In this document: positions 19,714-30,924 of the stretch, in pieces | Position numbering within the stretch: the stretch's first letter is position 1 | How the letters are laid out: the number at the start of each line of letters is the position of its first letter | From: Toxonevra muliebris | Lineage: Eukaryota; Arthropoda; Insecta; Diptera; Pallopteridae | Assembly: GCA_963691655.1 (NCBI GenBank) | Contig: OY829326.1 | Span: forward strand, 55,917,776-55,981,775 | Direction: 5' to 3' | Length of the DNA stretch: 64,000 bases | Made by a program: the position numbers and the translations under genes | Notes under the pieces: generated by a model | The model's database searches: none | The model's input: the letters and a program-made list of their open reading frames with translations, nothing else | What the model was told of the DNA's origin: nothing

Positions 19714-21875
19714 CTACACCGTTAAGGAGGTATTTGTTGAAGTTTGACTTAAACTTGTGTCCCAACTTGGTATAGTCGAATATTTCCGTTGATCTGGGGC
19801 AGTACGTGGTTTTGTACGTGATTTCTGTATAAGAAATATTCCTAAACCGAAGCAGATCGTAAGAAACACACAGACTGGCACGGCTAGATAGATAAAAATA
19901 TTATCAGCATAGTAAAATGGCAGAGACTCAGACTCTGGATGGAAACTGGTGGGTTGTGGCTCGAGGGGAGGAGGCGCTGATGTACTGGGTGAAGAAGAAA
20001 AACTAGAGGTTAAAGTAGTAGCCTTTGAGGTGGTTACAGTTGCGGTATTAGAGACAACAGATTCCGAATTAATAGTAAAAATATTGATGGAAGGAGGTGA
20101 AGAAGTTTGTGTGGATAGCTTTAAAAAATCCTTTGTGTACATGCTGTCTTCTTCTTCTTCAAGTAAAAGTGATGAGGGCGATGAAGATAAAAGGGTTGAT
20201 GTGCTGACGTAACGTGTAGTTGATTTTGGTGAAGTAGAATCGGAAAAAGTAGTATTCTTTGTAGAATGTGTTTCTGGTGTGGTAGTGGAAAATTTAGTTG
20301 AAATTTCAAAGCCCGGTAGGGCTTCGCTGGATTCAGTACTATCGGTTGATATAGTTGAAGAATTTGTAGTTATTGAAGCACTACTTTCAATGGTTGATGA
20401 AGAAGTTGAACTCTCCAAATCTGGGGTAGATATTGAAGAACTTGTATTAATAGTTGTAGTAGTAGAAAACTCAGAATTTCCAGTGGACGATGAAACAGAG
20501 TTTGTGCTTTTTGTGTCTCCTGTGGTGGTAGATTGGTCCGCTTTTTTGATAGAATCATTTGATGTTGTAGCAAAACTTTCCATTGAAGAGGGCGAAGTGG
20601 TTGATGATTCTTCTAAATTTAAAGTACTCGTTTCACTAGTAGTAGAAGAAGTAGTTTCATATTTATTTGAAGTCGATGTGTTTGTATTAAAAGTTGAAAC
20701 TGAATTTGAAGCGGTTACGTCAGGTGAAAACGTTACCAACACATTTTCATCAGATGAATTTGTTTGCGCCACTTCGGTCAATGGCGTTTTCATTTCCATT
20801 GATAATGTTGATAAAGGATTTGCCACAGTTCCATTGGTCAGCATTGTTATTGCTGATGATGCTGTCGTGGATTCTTCTGCTGCAATCGTTAAATTTTTCA
20901 AAGATTTTGTTTGAATTTCCAATTCAACTTGTGCTTTTTCCTTCTTATCCTCCTCCTTCTCCTCTATCTCCACCTCCTTCTCCTCTATCTCCACCTCTAC
21001 TTCCACACATTGTGGACAACATTCGCCTTTAATTGTAATTGGATTCTTACATTCAACGGCAGCGCAAAAATTTATAATACAGCTACGTTCACCATTAAAG
21101 CAACTGCATTTACTGCAATATTTATTCTCTAACCATGTCGCACCATGCGACATTTGTTCATTTAATTCTTCCGAGAAACAACTTTTATGTCGGGCATCTT
21201 CCATCTTGGGCTCATCATTGGGGCAATGATTTTCACAAAGCTCCCCACCATTAGTACAATTACATTTTATGCATGAATTATGATGCCACTGAAATCCTAA
21301 ATTTTCAGCGCATTGTGGCTTCCTAATACATTTATAAGTTGAACAACACTGACCAGGAGTGCCAAGTCCCTGGTGCACCTCAATTGCTACTTCGTTGATA
21401 CTACATTGAGGGATTTCGGGACATAAGCGGCAAACGCATTTATATTCACTACAGCAATGTTTCAAAGTTTTATCTTCTTGATAGATGATTTGCTGACTGC
21501 TGTTGGTGGAGGTGGGAGTGGTGGTGGTGCTTGGGATGGGTGTAAAAATAAGTTCACGTTTTCGACGTTTACTTTCTTCCACTTCATATTTTTCTTTTTC
21601 ATCTTCCTCCTCAACCTCTTCTTGGGGGAGAGGCGGTGGAATTGCAGCAGCATCGCTGTTAATTTTATTTTTCGTTGTTGTTGTTGCTTTCTCAGTGCTC
21701 TGCTGAACTGGGCCTAATGCTTCAATCGGTATTTCATCAAAATGATTTGCTTCTACATCATAATCTTCCACTTCGATATTATCTGCATAATCGTTGAGGA
21801 GTTCATCAAATTTAGATTCTAGTATGCTATCATAAGGACAAATTTGTTGTTCTGAGCATTTTACGAGATTGCAAT
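19714..21875 (-). CDS. terminal exon of a single-pass membrane protein with a von Willebrand factor C domain
   Basis: The frame is open from a splice acceptor (TTTCAG, the AG complementary to 21876-21877) to a stop at 19714-19716: two bases, then about 719 codons. A GTG at 21771 is not a start; the protein enters from an upstream exon. Residues below count from that GTG. Before it lies a Cys-x5-Cys segment (Cys-Asn-Leu-Val-Lys-Cys). A basic Arg-Arg-Lys-Arg at 69-72 could be a furin site. Residues 106-184 hold Cys-rich repeats (Cys-Cys-Ser-x-Tyr-Lys-Cys twice). Residues 198-255 form a clear VWFC domain ending Cys-Cys-Pro-Gln-Cys. Then come a Glu/Lys-rich spacer, a ~330-residue Ser/Thr-rich mucin-like stalk, a membrane helix at about 626-649 and a 36-residue tail ending Leu-Thr-Val. 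VWFC proteins often bind BMP-type ligands; that role is inference. The nearest structural analogue is CRIM1-like. No ortholog name is claimed. Confidence 0.85.
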
Positions 21876-22411
21876 CTGAAATGAAAGATGTGAAAAAAAA
21901 TTTAGTTATTTATAAAACGTGGAGTTAGTTTATGGTTTATATGTTCTAATCAGGAAATTGAAAAAATGTATGTACTAATTTAGTGCTGAATGGTTAAGAA
22001 AATGAATTTAACACATTTATGACGAAGCTCTATAGTTTTTAACTATTTAAAATATTCATAGATGAGCAGAAGTTGTTCCATTTTTAATTTGTTTATAAGA
22101 ATTACATTTTTTAAATAATATTTTTAATATTTTTAGAACAAAAAAACTCACAGAAAAAAAATCAATTAACAATTCGTTCCCGAAAAAATAAATTAGAAAC
22201 AAATCTCTGCTGAAAAGTTTAATAGTTTATAAATAACAAATACATATTTTGCATTAAAATTGATGTGACATATTTTTCTCTACCAGAAAAATTCAATTGA
22301 AAAATTCCAGCATTTGGTAAACTCGGTACCCACTTCCGAAAGCCTTGACTTACTTTCAAATTGTACCAAAAAAAGTACAACTGTACCAAAACTATCATCA
22401 TAGTTCTGCTT
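21876..22411 (-). other. intron upstream of the VWC terminal exon
   Basis: The acceptor lies at the 21876 boundary. The stretch is AT-rich and no further exon with matching phase could be found on the - strand, so the next upstream exon is distant. Confidence 0.5.
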
Positions 22412-22419
22412 GTATTATA

Positions 22420-23101
22420 CAGAGCTGTAAAAGAATGCAGTCATTTCAAGTTTTAAGTCTGTTGACTGAATTATTCTTCTTGAAATCAATGACTGACCAT
22501 TCATTTTAAAATAATTCATATGAAGTCATGAGTGAACAATTTCTTGAATGAAATCTCATTGAAGTCAATTGAAGTCATTGCAATCAATTGAAGTCAATAT
22601 ATACTATGTGTCACTTTAGGTATATCTATTGTACTTCATTTATTTTGTAACGCAATGTTATTTCGGTTCTTACAAACATCTATCTAAACCTAATATGCAA
22701 TATCAAAAAATGTAGTGCACGAAAAACTAACATGAGAAGAGTATGGTTTTTATTTTTATGTATTGCCCGTAACCATAATCACCTTCACTGCATTTTCGAC
22801 TTTTAATTTTAACGGAGGAATGCGTAGAAACAGAAACTACTCCAATAAAAGTGAGATTTAAATTTCAACCAAATTTGAAGACATGACTCATAATATGAAG
22901 TCGTAATTTATTTATAGTAAAGTAACAGTTGACTGTTCCAAATGGTAATGAAACAGTCATTGACGTCAAGAAGACTTTGTGACTTCATTGTTAAAGTCAT
23001 AAATCTTAAATAGAATAGAAGACAGCAGTCAGAAAATTGAATTCATTCGCAATGACTTCAATGACTGCATTTCAAAATGACTGAATTCTTTTACAGCTCT
23101 G
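22420..23101. mobile_element. hAT-like MITE with many TGACTT/AAGTCA motifs
   Basis: The left end begins CAGAGCTGTAAAAGAATG and the right end read inward begins CAGAGCTGTAAAAGAATT, near-perfect inverted repeats that continue with CAGTCATTT. The flanking octamers GTATTATA (22412-22419) and GTATTGCA (23102-23109) match at 6 of 8. Both arms are crowded with AAGTCA, TGACTT and CAGTCAT copies, which look like transposase binding sites. It is 682 bp with no coding capacity. Confidence 0.85.
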
Positions 23102-23109
23102 GTATTGCA

Positions 23110-24508
23110 TGAATCCGATTCCACTACAAAAATATGTAAAACTTCTGCTCTCTCAGTGTCTGTTCATATAGTCTATTTTACTATATTTTCACTAGAGTTG
23201 AAACTAGGCATATTGACTTGTTTCAGTTTTATTTATCTGCTAATTATCGTTCAGTATCGTATTTTGGGTCACTAAACACAAATCTGAAATCAGTTTTGAT
23301 CAGCCTGTTTAAGTTTCGCCACAAACTAAGCTTAAAATTAAAATTTTTGTCATATTTGGGAGAATGGACTGTTTAATCTACAAGAAATTTAATTTATTTA
23401 GTTGTGTTGATATTGGCCTTTTCAGAAACTTAAACAATTTTTATTGGAATCCTTCAATGTTGGAATAAAAGTGATATTAATGAATGCAACTTCTGCATTT
23501 TTACACTTTTAGTAATTTTTCTGCATACTTTTAGGGTTAACAAAAAAAGCTTAATTCAAATTTTAGTTGAAAAAATCATGTTCAGAACTATTTTTAAATT
23601 TAATTATCTCCCAAAAGCGGAAGAAAGCAGAGGATGTTTTTGTCTATTCCGATATAGAAAGGCGCCTTCTAAAATTGAGAAAAAATCCAGGAACATATTT
23701 TCATATATCTTTTAGATTTTCTCTGCCAAAATTCTTAAATTTCCAGTTTTCGTATTTTAAAAAATTCTTGTTCTTTTGAAACAATGCAGAATATTTAGCT
23801 TTTCAAATCTTTATTAAAAAATAACACCAAAAATTTTCTTGATAAATTGCAAACTCAAAACTGGAATTTTCAGCAGGATATCATTAAAAACTTATTTTTC
23901 AGATGTATTTTAGTCAATGGACTAAAAAATTAAAATCGAAAAGTTTTTGTGAAAACTTTGTCGATTTTGAGCTGCTCTTGCACCCACACTCACCCACACT
24001 AATAAATTTTTCGCCAAGATTTTTTGGGGTTTTCTTAACTGGAGTATTATCTTTCAAATTACACTAAATTTGTTTAGTTTAGACATTATGAATTTTTCGA
24101 ATTTCGTCTATGGGACGAATCACTGTTCGTGAGAATAAACACAATAAGAGCATGAACTTCTACCGTCAGGAACAAGTAGAAGAAAAACAAAATAAAAGCT
24201 GTTTGATTTGATTTTTGCTTTTAAACTTCATTTTATTTTTATTTCTGTAAAAGAAAAAATTCAAAATTCTGCTACTTGAAACAATTGTTGCATAAACAAA
24301 ATTCTGGCTTTAAAAGTTTATGCTCGATTGCAGAAGTTTTTTTCTGGTGACAATTTTAATGTGTTACAATTGGACGTAGAATTAAGCTTCAGTGATATAG
24401 CTTTATTTTAATTTGTCCCCCTTGTCGGCGTCGGTTTGAGCGAAGTTTCTCGTTGTACTAAAATGTTCGGGCTGAGAATTAGAGATCATTTATATTTTAT
24501 AATTTACT
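23110..24508. other. non-coding AT-rich DNA
   Basis: No exon or element supported. One 70-codon open frame (23567-23779) is low in complexity and lacks context. Confidence 0.5.
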
Positions 24509-24516
24509 AATGTGTA

Positions 24517-25364
24517 TAGGAAAATGGTATCGGGGAGAAAGAATCGATACTATACTCATTTGAAGTATCGGCCGAAAAGTATCGGGTAATAAAAAGTATC
24601 GACATAATTGTACTCGATACCTAAAGTATCGGGTTTCGATACTTAATGTAAAAAAATTCATCAAATGCGCTTATAAAATTTGCGAATTATGTGTAAATTT
24701 TTTATTTTTAAGTTTATAAGTAAATAATGGATACATATATGAACCTATGTATATAAAAAATGTAGATATTCATTTAATATAGATAGATATCGCACCCTAA
24801 GTACAAAAGTGGCACAAACTTTGTTCAACCGACCGATCCTCTGTTCAACAATTTCGCTACCTCCATTCTTCAAGCAAGTATCTCCAAAAGCACCATTTCG
24901 GCAGAAAACGGAAAAAACTAAAGATTTGGGAAGCAACTTTCGTGTTCAAGTGGAAATTTCATTTTTCATTCAAACTCGCTGAGGACTTACTTCTATCTGG
25001 ATTCTTAGGTGATTTTATACACTGCAAGCAAAAAAAAAAAAACTCAATTTCTCCCAAAATGGAGAAACGTGGTTGAAGAAAAGAGGTTTTGATTTATAGT
25101 ATGTATTTCTAAATATAAATTAGCATCATCTGATTATACATATATTCAAAAAATTACAAGTCGTACTGTTTAATTTTGATTGCATTTGTATTTTCATTTT
25201 TAGTAATAATTTTTGTACTGGAAATTTTTAAAAGTATCGATTTTCGATACCAGCATCAATATACTCAATGAGTACAAGTACTCATAATAAAAGTATTCAG
25301 TACTCGGGTATCGGGATAAAAGTATCGAGTACTCAAAGTATCGAGTACCGACACCATTACCCTA
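24517..25364. mobile_element. hAT-like MITE with dense GTATCG motifs and a perfect 8-bp duplication
   Basis: The ends read TAGGAAAATGGTATCGG and TAGGGTAATGGTGTCGG inward. The identical octamer AATGTGTA flanks both sides (24509-24516 and 25365-25372). About a dozen copies of GTATCG/CGATAC, plus GAGTAC/GTACTC, lie in the first 140 and last 140 bases, and almost none in the AT-rich centre. The octamer duplication and inverted ends support hAT mobilisation. It is 848 bp and the interior codes for nothing recognisable. Confidence 0.85.
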
Positions 25365-25372
25365 AATGTGTA

Positions 25373-25823
25373 TTGGCAATTTATTACAACACAATCGAAA
25401 AAAGGTATACAAACATTTTTTTAAGTTATTATGAATTTAAAAAAAATTTTAAGTAATTTTTAAGGCAATTCTTAACAGAACTTTAGGACAATATTGGTAA
25501 TTTTTTGAGTTTTTTTTAGGTCAACAAAATCCGAATCCTAGTAGTAAGTCTACCTCAAGTGATTCTCCATGACTGTAATATTTGGTTTTATGCCAAGGCT
25601 GACAGTTGGATTACAGTAAGTGTAGAGGATTGGTGTCCTAATTTTGACATGACATTGCCACTAGACGTCATTGTTTTCTGATACTGCTATTTGTTCTTTA
25701 AGCCAATCGGTTGGCATTATTTTTGATGATAGAACAAATTTTTGGGCTATTTGTGACTATTAGTAATGGTTGAAAATAATAAGTAATATGAAAACTGATT
25801 GTTAAGGAAAAACCTTTGGTCAT
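25373..25823. other. non-coding DNA
   Basis: Nothing recognisable between the MITE and the tRNA-like sequence. Confidence 0.4.
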
Positions 25824-25897
25824 GCCTTTGTCGGGAGTCGAACCCGGGACTCTTAAAATGTTAGTCTACTCAGCTGCCACTAGACCATCCAGGTGGG
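25824..25897 (-). ncRNA. tRNA-like sequence, probably a pseudogene or SINE head
   Basis: On the - strand a D-arm-like TGGTCTAGTGGCAG and a perfect B box GGTTCGACTCC (25844-25834) lie about 35 bases apart, and the T arm forms four of five pairs. The seven bases expected to form the 5' acceptor do not pair with those 3' of the T arm. So this is not a clean tRNA gene. A tRNA-derived SINE or decayed gene is more likely. Confidence 0.5.
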
Positions 25898-27760
25898 ATA
25901 CAAGTCTGGAATTAGAGACCCATAATCACCCTGAAAAAGTTAGTAGTCCACTATTTGATTTTGTAAAGTGCCAAATTGTTGTACTTTAGTACTTTGTAAT
26001 TAATCGAGTTCTTATTGAGCCCTCAAAGCGTCGATAAATGTGTTCTTGTTGGCAATCTTAAGACTTAATTAAGATATTAAATTTCCATAAACGATCTTTT
26101 CTCTCATTTATCATACGTTCATATTATGTATGTAACATATATGCAATACAAAAACATTTCACTTTCAGAGAATAAAAGCTTTAACGGCAAAAAACTTATG
26201 GCATTCAAAAAGAAATGACATTGAATGCCATTTCAAATTCCAAGCAAATATTCCTACACAGATAAACAAAATCAATATGTTCGTTGGTTCGTCATTATGC
26301 CTGCCAAAACAAAACATAAAAATAACAAAAACAGCAATAACTAAAAATACAAATAAAACCAAACAAACAAACAACACTGCACTAATGCAGTCTATTCACG
26401 TCAGCAACAACACAAACGACAACGTCAGCAGCAAAGCAGCAACACTCCTGTTGTTTCCACTATCAATTTGCCTTAATATTTCCATAGTGTGTGTTTTGTA
26501 GTCTATGCTGTTGTTGTGGTTGGTAAGAAAATTGACATTTTCAGTTTACAAATGCAAAAAGAAATTTATAGAGCTATTTCTATCTATACATATGTGTATG
26601 CCTGTATGCTTGTTTGTGTGTGTAATATTTTTACGTGAGTTTTCTCTTTGATCTTAATATTTCTCTATGTTTATCTTTATTATTAATGCAGTCACACTAC
26701 TACACACTTCTTTATTCATATGTATGTAGTTATGTACATATGTGTAAGTATGTGACCTTATGGAAAATATTGGAATGCATATTTCCTTTTTTTTCACATT
26801 TTAAATTGAATATTTATTTCACTATGTCTTCATAGTCAAAGCAAAACATCAAAGTGAAAAATAGTGTATTTTATTAATATGTATTGTGAGAAGAAATATA
26901 AAAAAAGAATAAAAGCGAATTATTTACATATGTTAAACAAAGTAGGGTTAAGAAAAATATCATAGATAATTTTACCATAGGTACTTAAGTAAAAGAGCTT
27001 TCGCTTTGTTAAACTTAGTGCAATATGTGTAATTATTTAAGATAGAAAAAAATATAAATATTGGAAAACTCTACCCAAGTACATGACTCATAAACCTAAT
27101 GAAGTTCTTCATTTGTAAATTCGCTGTTTTTTATTTTCTTAGCTATAATCTATAATAACAACTTGAACTTCTCTTCTTTTCTAGACTTTAAGTTAAGACG
27201 AATTGTACGATAATAAATTCTGTTTCATTACTTTAACACTAAATATACAAAATGGGTTTTTAATGATGTCAAAATAAAGACAGTCCACCACGTTCCTTCA
27301 CAATTATACAAAATTATAACTTGTAAGTGATTAAAAGTAATTCATCATCATTTGCAGTGTTAATATACATCCGAGTGTAATTTTTTATAAGGCGCAATCA
27401 CTAAATATTGCCATAATTTTTGTTTTCTAAATAAAATACAATTATAAGAACATTGACTTTTTGTAAACACAAGACGTTTGACAAAATTTGTTTTTTTTAA
27501 ACGTCTCCCCCATATCCCGTCATACAAAATTAAAGTACAAAAAACCTTCTCCATTAAAATTCAAAATTTTGTCGATTACGATCACTTGGAGATCTATCCC
27601 GATGAATTATCGCATACATTTTGTTCTAAACTAGTCGACGACTGAAAGATCTGATACTAAAAAATAGTGTAATGAAATCTTCTTTCTTAGACTGGAGTAG
27701 ACTCAGCGGCCTCCAGAGGTTCCTTTTGTTACAATATTTATATTTTGCAGGGAGCAACGC
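25898..27760. other. non-coding DNA, intron- or intergenic-like
   Basis: AT-rich with CATA/TATG microsatellite-like stretches (26700-26760) and CAACAA-rich segments (26380-26450). Open frames overlap on opposite strands and are low in complexity. No exon supported. Confidence 0.5.
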
Positions 27761-27763
27761 AGT

Positions 27764-27975
27764 ATGAATAACAATGCTGGTGTGCTGACTGTAAGGCTGC
27801 TGTGCGTAGCGTAGGTAACGATGCTAGGGCACTGACTGTAGCGCTGCTGTGCGTAGTACAGGTAACGATACCAGGGCGCCGCCGTGCGTAGTGTAAGTAA
27901 CAATGCTGGAGCGCCGGTGTAGCGCTGCGGTGCGCCATGTAGGAAACAATGCTAGAGTGCGTGCTTCGTACCCGG
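27764..27975. repeat. degenerate GC-richer tandem repeat, about five units
   Basis: Units begin TAACRATGCTRG and end GCTGTGCGTAG or similar, with lengths of about 35 to 50 bp. Overlapping open frames on the - strand in all three phases repeat the same amino acid patterns because of the tandem structure, so they are not evidence of genes. Base composition stands out from the AT-rich surroundings. Confidence 0.7.
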
Positions 27976-28010
27976 GGATATCGGTTTCCGTCCGTTTTTT
28001 TTTTCCTGGG

Positions 28011-28190
28011 GACCAAGTCGGTTTACTACCATTCACGTCGATCATTCAGCAAGCAGTAACACGTCATGAAGGGAGGTAAGACCTGGCGTTTTGCTGTTCC
28101 CTTGACCAGGTCGGCTTACTACTACGTGGATTAATTAGCAAGCTGTAACATGTCATGCATAGAAGTAAGTCCTGGCGTTTTCCTAACTTG
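28011..28190. repeat. two tandem copies of a ~90-bp unit
   Basis: Copy one starts at 28011 with GACCAAGTCGG and copy two at 28104 with GACCAGGTCGG. Both continue with TTACTAC, GCAAGC.GTAACA.GTCATG and end CCTGGCGTTTT. With the repeat just upstream they form one GC-richer patch that looks like the non-coding part of an unrecognised mobile element. Confidence 0.65.
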
Positions 28191-28879
28191 GGCCGTTTCT
28201 GGGTCACTAGGAAATGTCCGCCACGGGATTGGGATTTACTCTACTGGGTTGCTTTGCTTTTAGGCAGTTGTTCCTTTAGTTGACTTCTGCTTACCACGAG
28301 AGCTATCGGCACCAAGAGGAAAAATACTGCTGCGCTTGCTGCTTTATAGGTAGTTCTTCTTCTTCTTTTCCCTCTTCTAGTTTGCCGCAGTCGCGACTGG
28401 AATTTGTTATTTCAGTCGCGTGACATTAATTTTTAAATTTCGATCGCAGCATGCGGTGATGATGTCGCTAGGTTTTGAGTGCGTTGTGGATGACCTTGAT
28501 GCATTGTTATTGTTTTAGGCACATGATTTTTTCTGTTGCGTTGTTGCTATGCCAATTGTTTTCTTGATTGCATGTTTTCCAAAGCTAGTGCACAGGGGCG
28601 GTGTTGGTGTACAGAGACGTAGCTAAGTGTTGTGTGAACATAATTTTTGCTACCAAAATTTGGTCGTCACAATAAGTAGGCACTTCATTACTACAGTGAC
28701 TTAGGAGATTACAGGACATTACCCAATTGAAAGACACGCAGTAGAATGAGTCTATCATATATAAGTCACTGAAGGAGCTGTGGCAATGATGAATAGCACG
28801 AAACTTTAATACATTATATACCTAGAAACTTCAAGCTTGGATTCACGAACGGAAAAAATCATTTACAACACTTTTTTTT
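28191..28879. other. GC-richer unassigned patch, then AT-rich spacer
   Basis: Up to about 28650 the sequence stays GC-richer and carries no open frame of note. It may be the continuation of the same mobile element. No terminal repeat or coding motif was recognised. Confidence 0.35.
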
Positions 28880-29000
28880 CAGAATATTCCATTTATACTT
28901 TCGAATAATCAAATACACTTCAGAATACTTTAATTCGATTTCAGATTATTCCAAAATGATTTTAGACTATATCAATTGTACTTTAGAATTATTACCACTA
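28880..29000 (-). repeat. inverted, diverged copy of the ~147-bp satellite unit
   Basis: Read on the - strand this stretch contains GGAATAATCTG, TATTCTGAAGTG and GATTATTCGAAAGTA in the order found in the array at 30925-32285. It is an isolated and more diverged piece in opposite orientation, about 1.9 kb away. Confidence 0.55.
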
Positions 29001-29906
29001 TTTCCTAGTACCAATCTATACGTTCCAATTAGGATAACGACCGATATAAGGGAAGTAAACAGAATTAGGATGATGGTACCTTATAACAAATAAAAAGTGT
29101 TTATCATTGTTGTCGTATAACTTTATTATTAATATTGTTGCTATTGTAATGTTGTATTATCCTGCAAACAATATATAATAGTAAGTGCTGTGTTTGTTGT
29201 CGTTTCGTTACTGCAAAATTACTTATTTTGTTTATAGTTACGATAATATTAATGGTTTTATATGCTATGGTTACATACATACATACATACATATATGTAT
29301 AGGTATTCCAATGACAACAACAAAATCCAGATGAATGTATGTAAGTACATATATAATAAAGTGTTTAATAATACATTTATTATTTATTTTAAGGGTGAGG
29401 GTGTATAATAAAATCAGTTATTGTAAAAAAGCAGCTGCTGTTATGAATGATAATCATGAGGACGATGATGATGCTGTCGATTAAGAGCAATTGCTTGTGT
29501 GGTATAAAGAAACGAATCGCACAAATAGTTAATGATGCTACTAATGTACATCATCATGATGTTTATGATGTTGAGGTAATGCGCTTTTATTAAGAATAAT
29601 AATAATAATAGTGATAAAATTGTTATTGCCATAGTATTACTGCAGTAGAATAAGTATAAAGAAAATCACTTTTATAAAAAGGTAATGAAGTATAGAAAAA
29701 TGAATGCACTAGGATGCTCATTCACAGAGAAGTTTTTTAGTTAGTAAAAACTATTACACTATTTTTTAATCTTCCTCTTCTAGGTATTGAATAGTTATAC
29801 GGTAAACAAAAATAAAACAGCTTGACTTAAAGTATAATTAAGTTTTTCTGTTCTACATCACTTGTGTATGAAAGTGTGTAGGTATAAAAATTTTTAGCTT
29901 TACAAA
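29001..29906. other. non-coding DNA with microsatellites
   Basis: ACAT repeats lie at 29273-29295 and an AATAAT run at 29597-29611. GATGAT-rich triplets are present. No gene supported. Confidence 0.5.
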
Positions 29907-29908
29907 TA

Positions 29909-30671
29909 GTCCAGTCATTATAAAGATTTACATCATAAAAATTCTGAAATGAGATTTTTCTTCAGTAATTGCTAGTGGATATGGTATGGTATGATAGATT
30001 CAAAAACCACAAAAATCAGTCCTGGGGTTGCAGAGCGACTCCCCCAAAAAATCCCCCTTTTGGTGAAAAAGCCTTTTTTAAGTCATAACTGGTTAACCAT
30101 TGGAGATATCAAAAAGTTACTTGCTACAAGAAGAAAGGTTGAGTGATTTCCTAAAAAAACAGTTATTTTTATTAGGCCTGCAAATAGTAAAATTAGTAAA
30201 AACCAACAGGCAACTATACTATATTGTTGTCAATGAATATGACAGAGGATGTTGTACTTTATATCCCCTTCAAACCCCTCTTTGATTTTTCTTCCTAGCT
30301 TGTTTGGTTTTTGTATAATTCAAATTTTCCTATAGGCTCCGCACTCAAAAATTCAAATAAACAAAAATCCAAAGTACTAAATTAGCAATTTCTTCAATAT
30401 TGAATTCCTCGAAAACTACGACATATACAAAAAAAATTACTTAAGACCTTTTTTTTAGGAAATCGCTCTTGTAGTAAGTAATTTTTTGATATCTCCAACG
30501 GTTAACCAGTTATTAGTAAAAAAAAGGCTTTCTTCAACAAAGGTGGTCGCTCTGCAACCCCAGGACTGATTTTTGTGGTTTTTGAATCTATCATACCATA
30601 CCATACCCACTATCAATTACTGAAGAAAAATCTCAGTTAAGAATTTTTATTTTTTACTCTAGCGACTGGGC
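29909..30671. mobile_element. foldback (long inverted repeat) element at a TA site
   Basis: The ends read GTCCAGTC and GCCCAGTC inward, with TA on both sides. The two arms, each about 250 bp, are inverted copies. For example TGGTATGGTATGATAGATTC at about 29978 is matched in reverse near 30604, and a block containing AACCACAAAAATCAGTCCTG near 30008 is matched near 30575. A further inverted pair around GGTTAACC (30090 and 30502) continues inward. It could form a long hairpin RNA if transcribed. No coding capacity. Confidence 0.8.
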
Positions 30672-30924
30672 TAAAGAGAAGAAAAGCATTTTGAATTTGC
30701 TATATTTATGACTAAAATTATATAAAAGTTAAATTATTTAAATTTGAATGTTGCTACAAAAACATAAAAAACTGCGTAAGTTTTGATGATTCATTAGTTT
30801 AAAATGAAAATTCACTGCCTACCTTTATGTATTTTTAATTGCTGATTTAATCACTCAATACTAATTTAAATATACCCAGGAAAACTTTTTTTTTACACTT
30901 TTTACAACTTCTAATTTTGTGAAT

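Noticed and set aside
20279..20914. 211-codon open frame on the + strand
   Set aside because: It lies antisense to the Ser/Thr-rich stalk of the VWC gene. Its Val/Glu-rich composition is the mirror of Ser/Thr codons.
25824..25897. A functional tRNA gene
   Set aside because: A and B boxes are good, but the acceptor stem does not pair, so only a tRNA-like sequence is claimed.
27703..28045. Three overlapping - strand open frames
   Set aside because: They run in all three phases over a tandem repeat and share the same amino acid patterns, so they reflect repeat structure.
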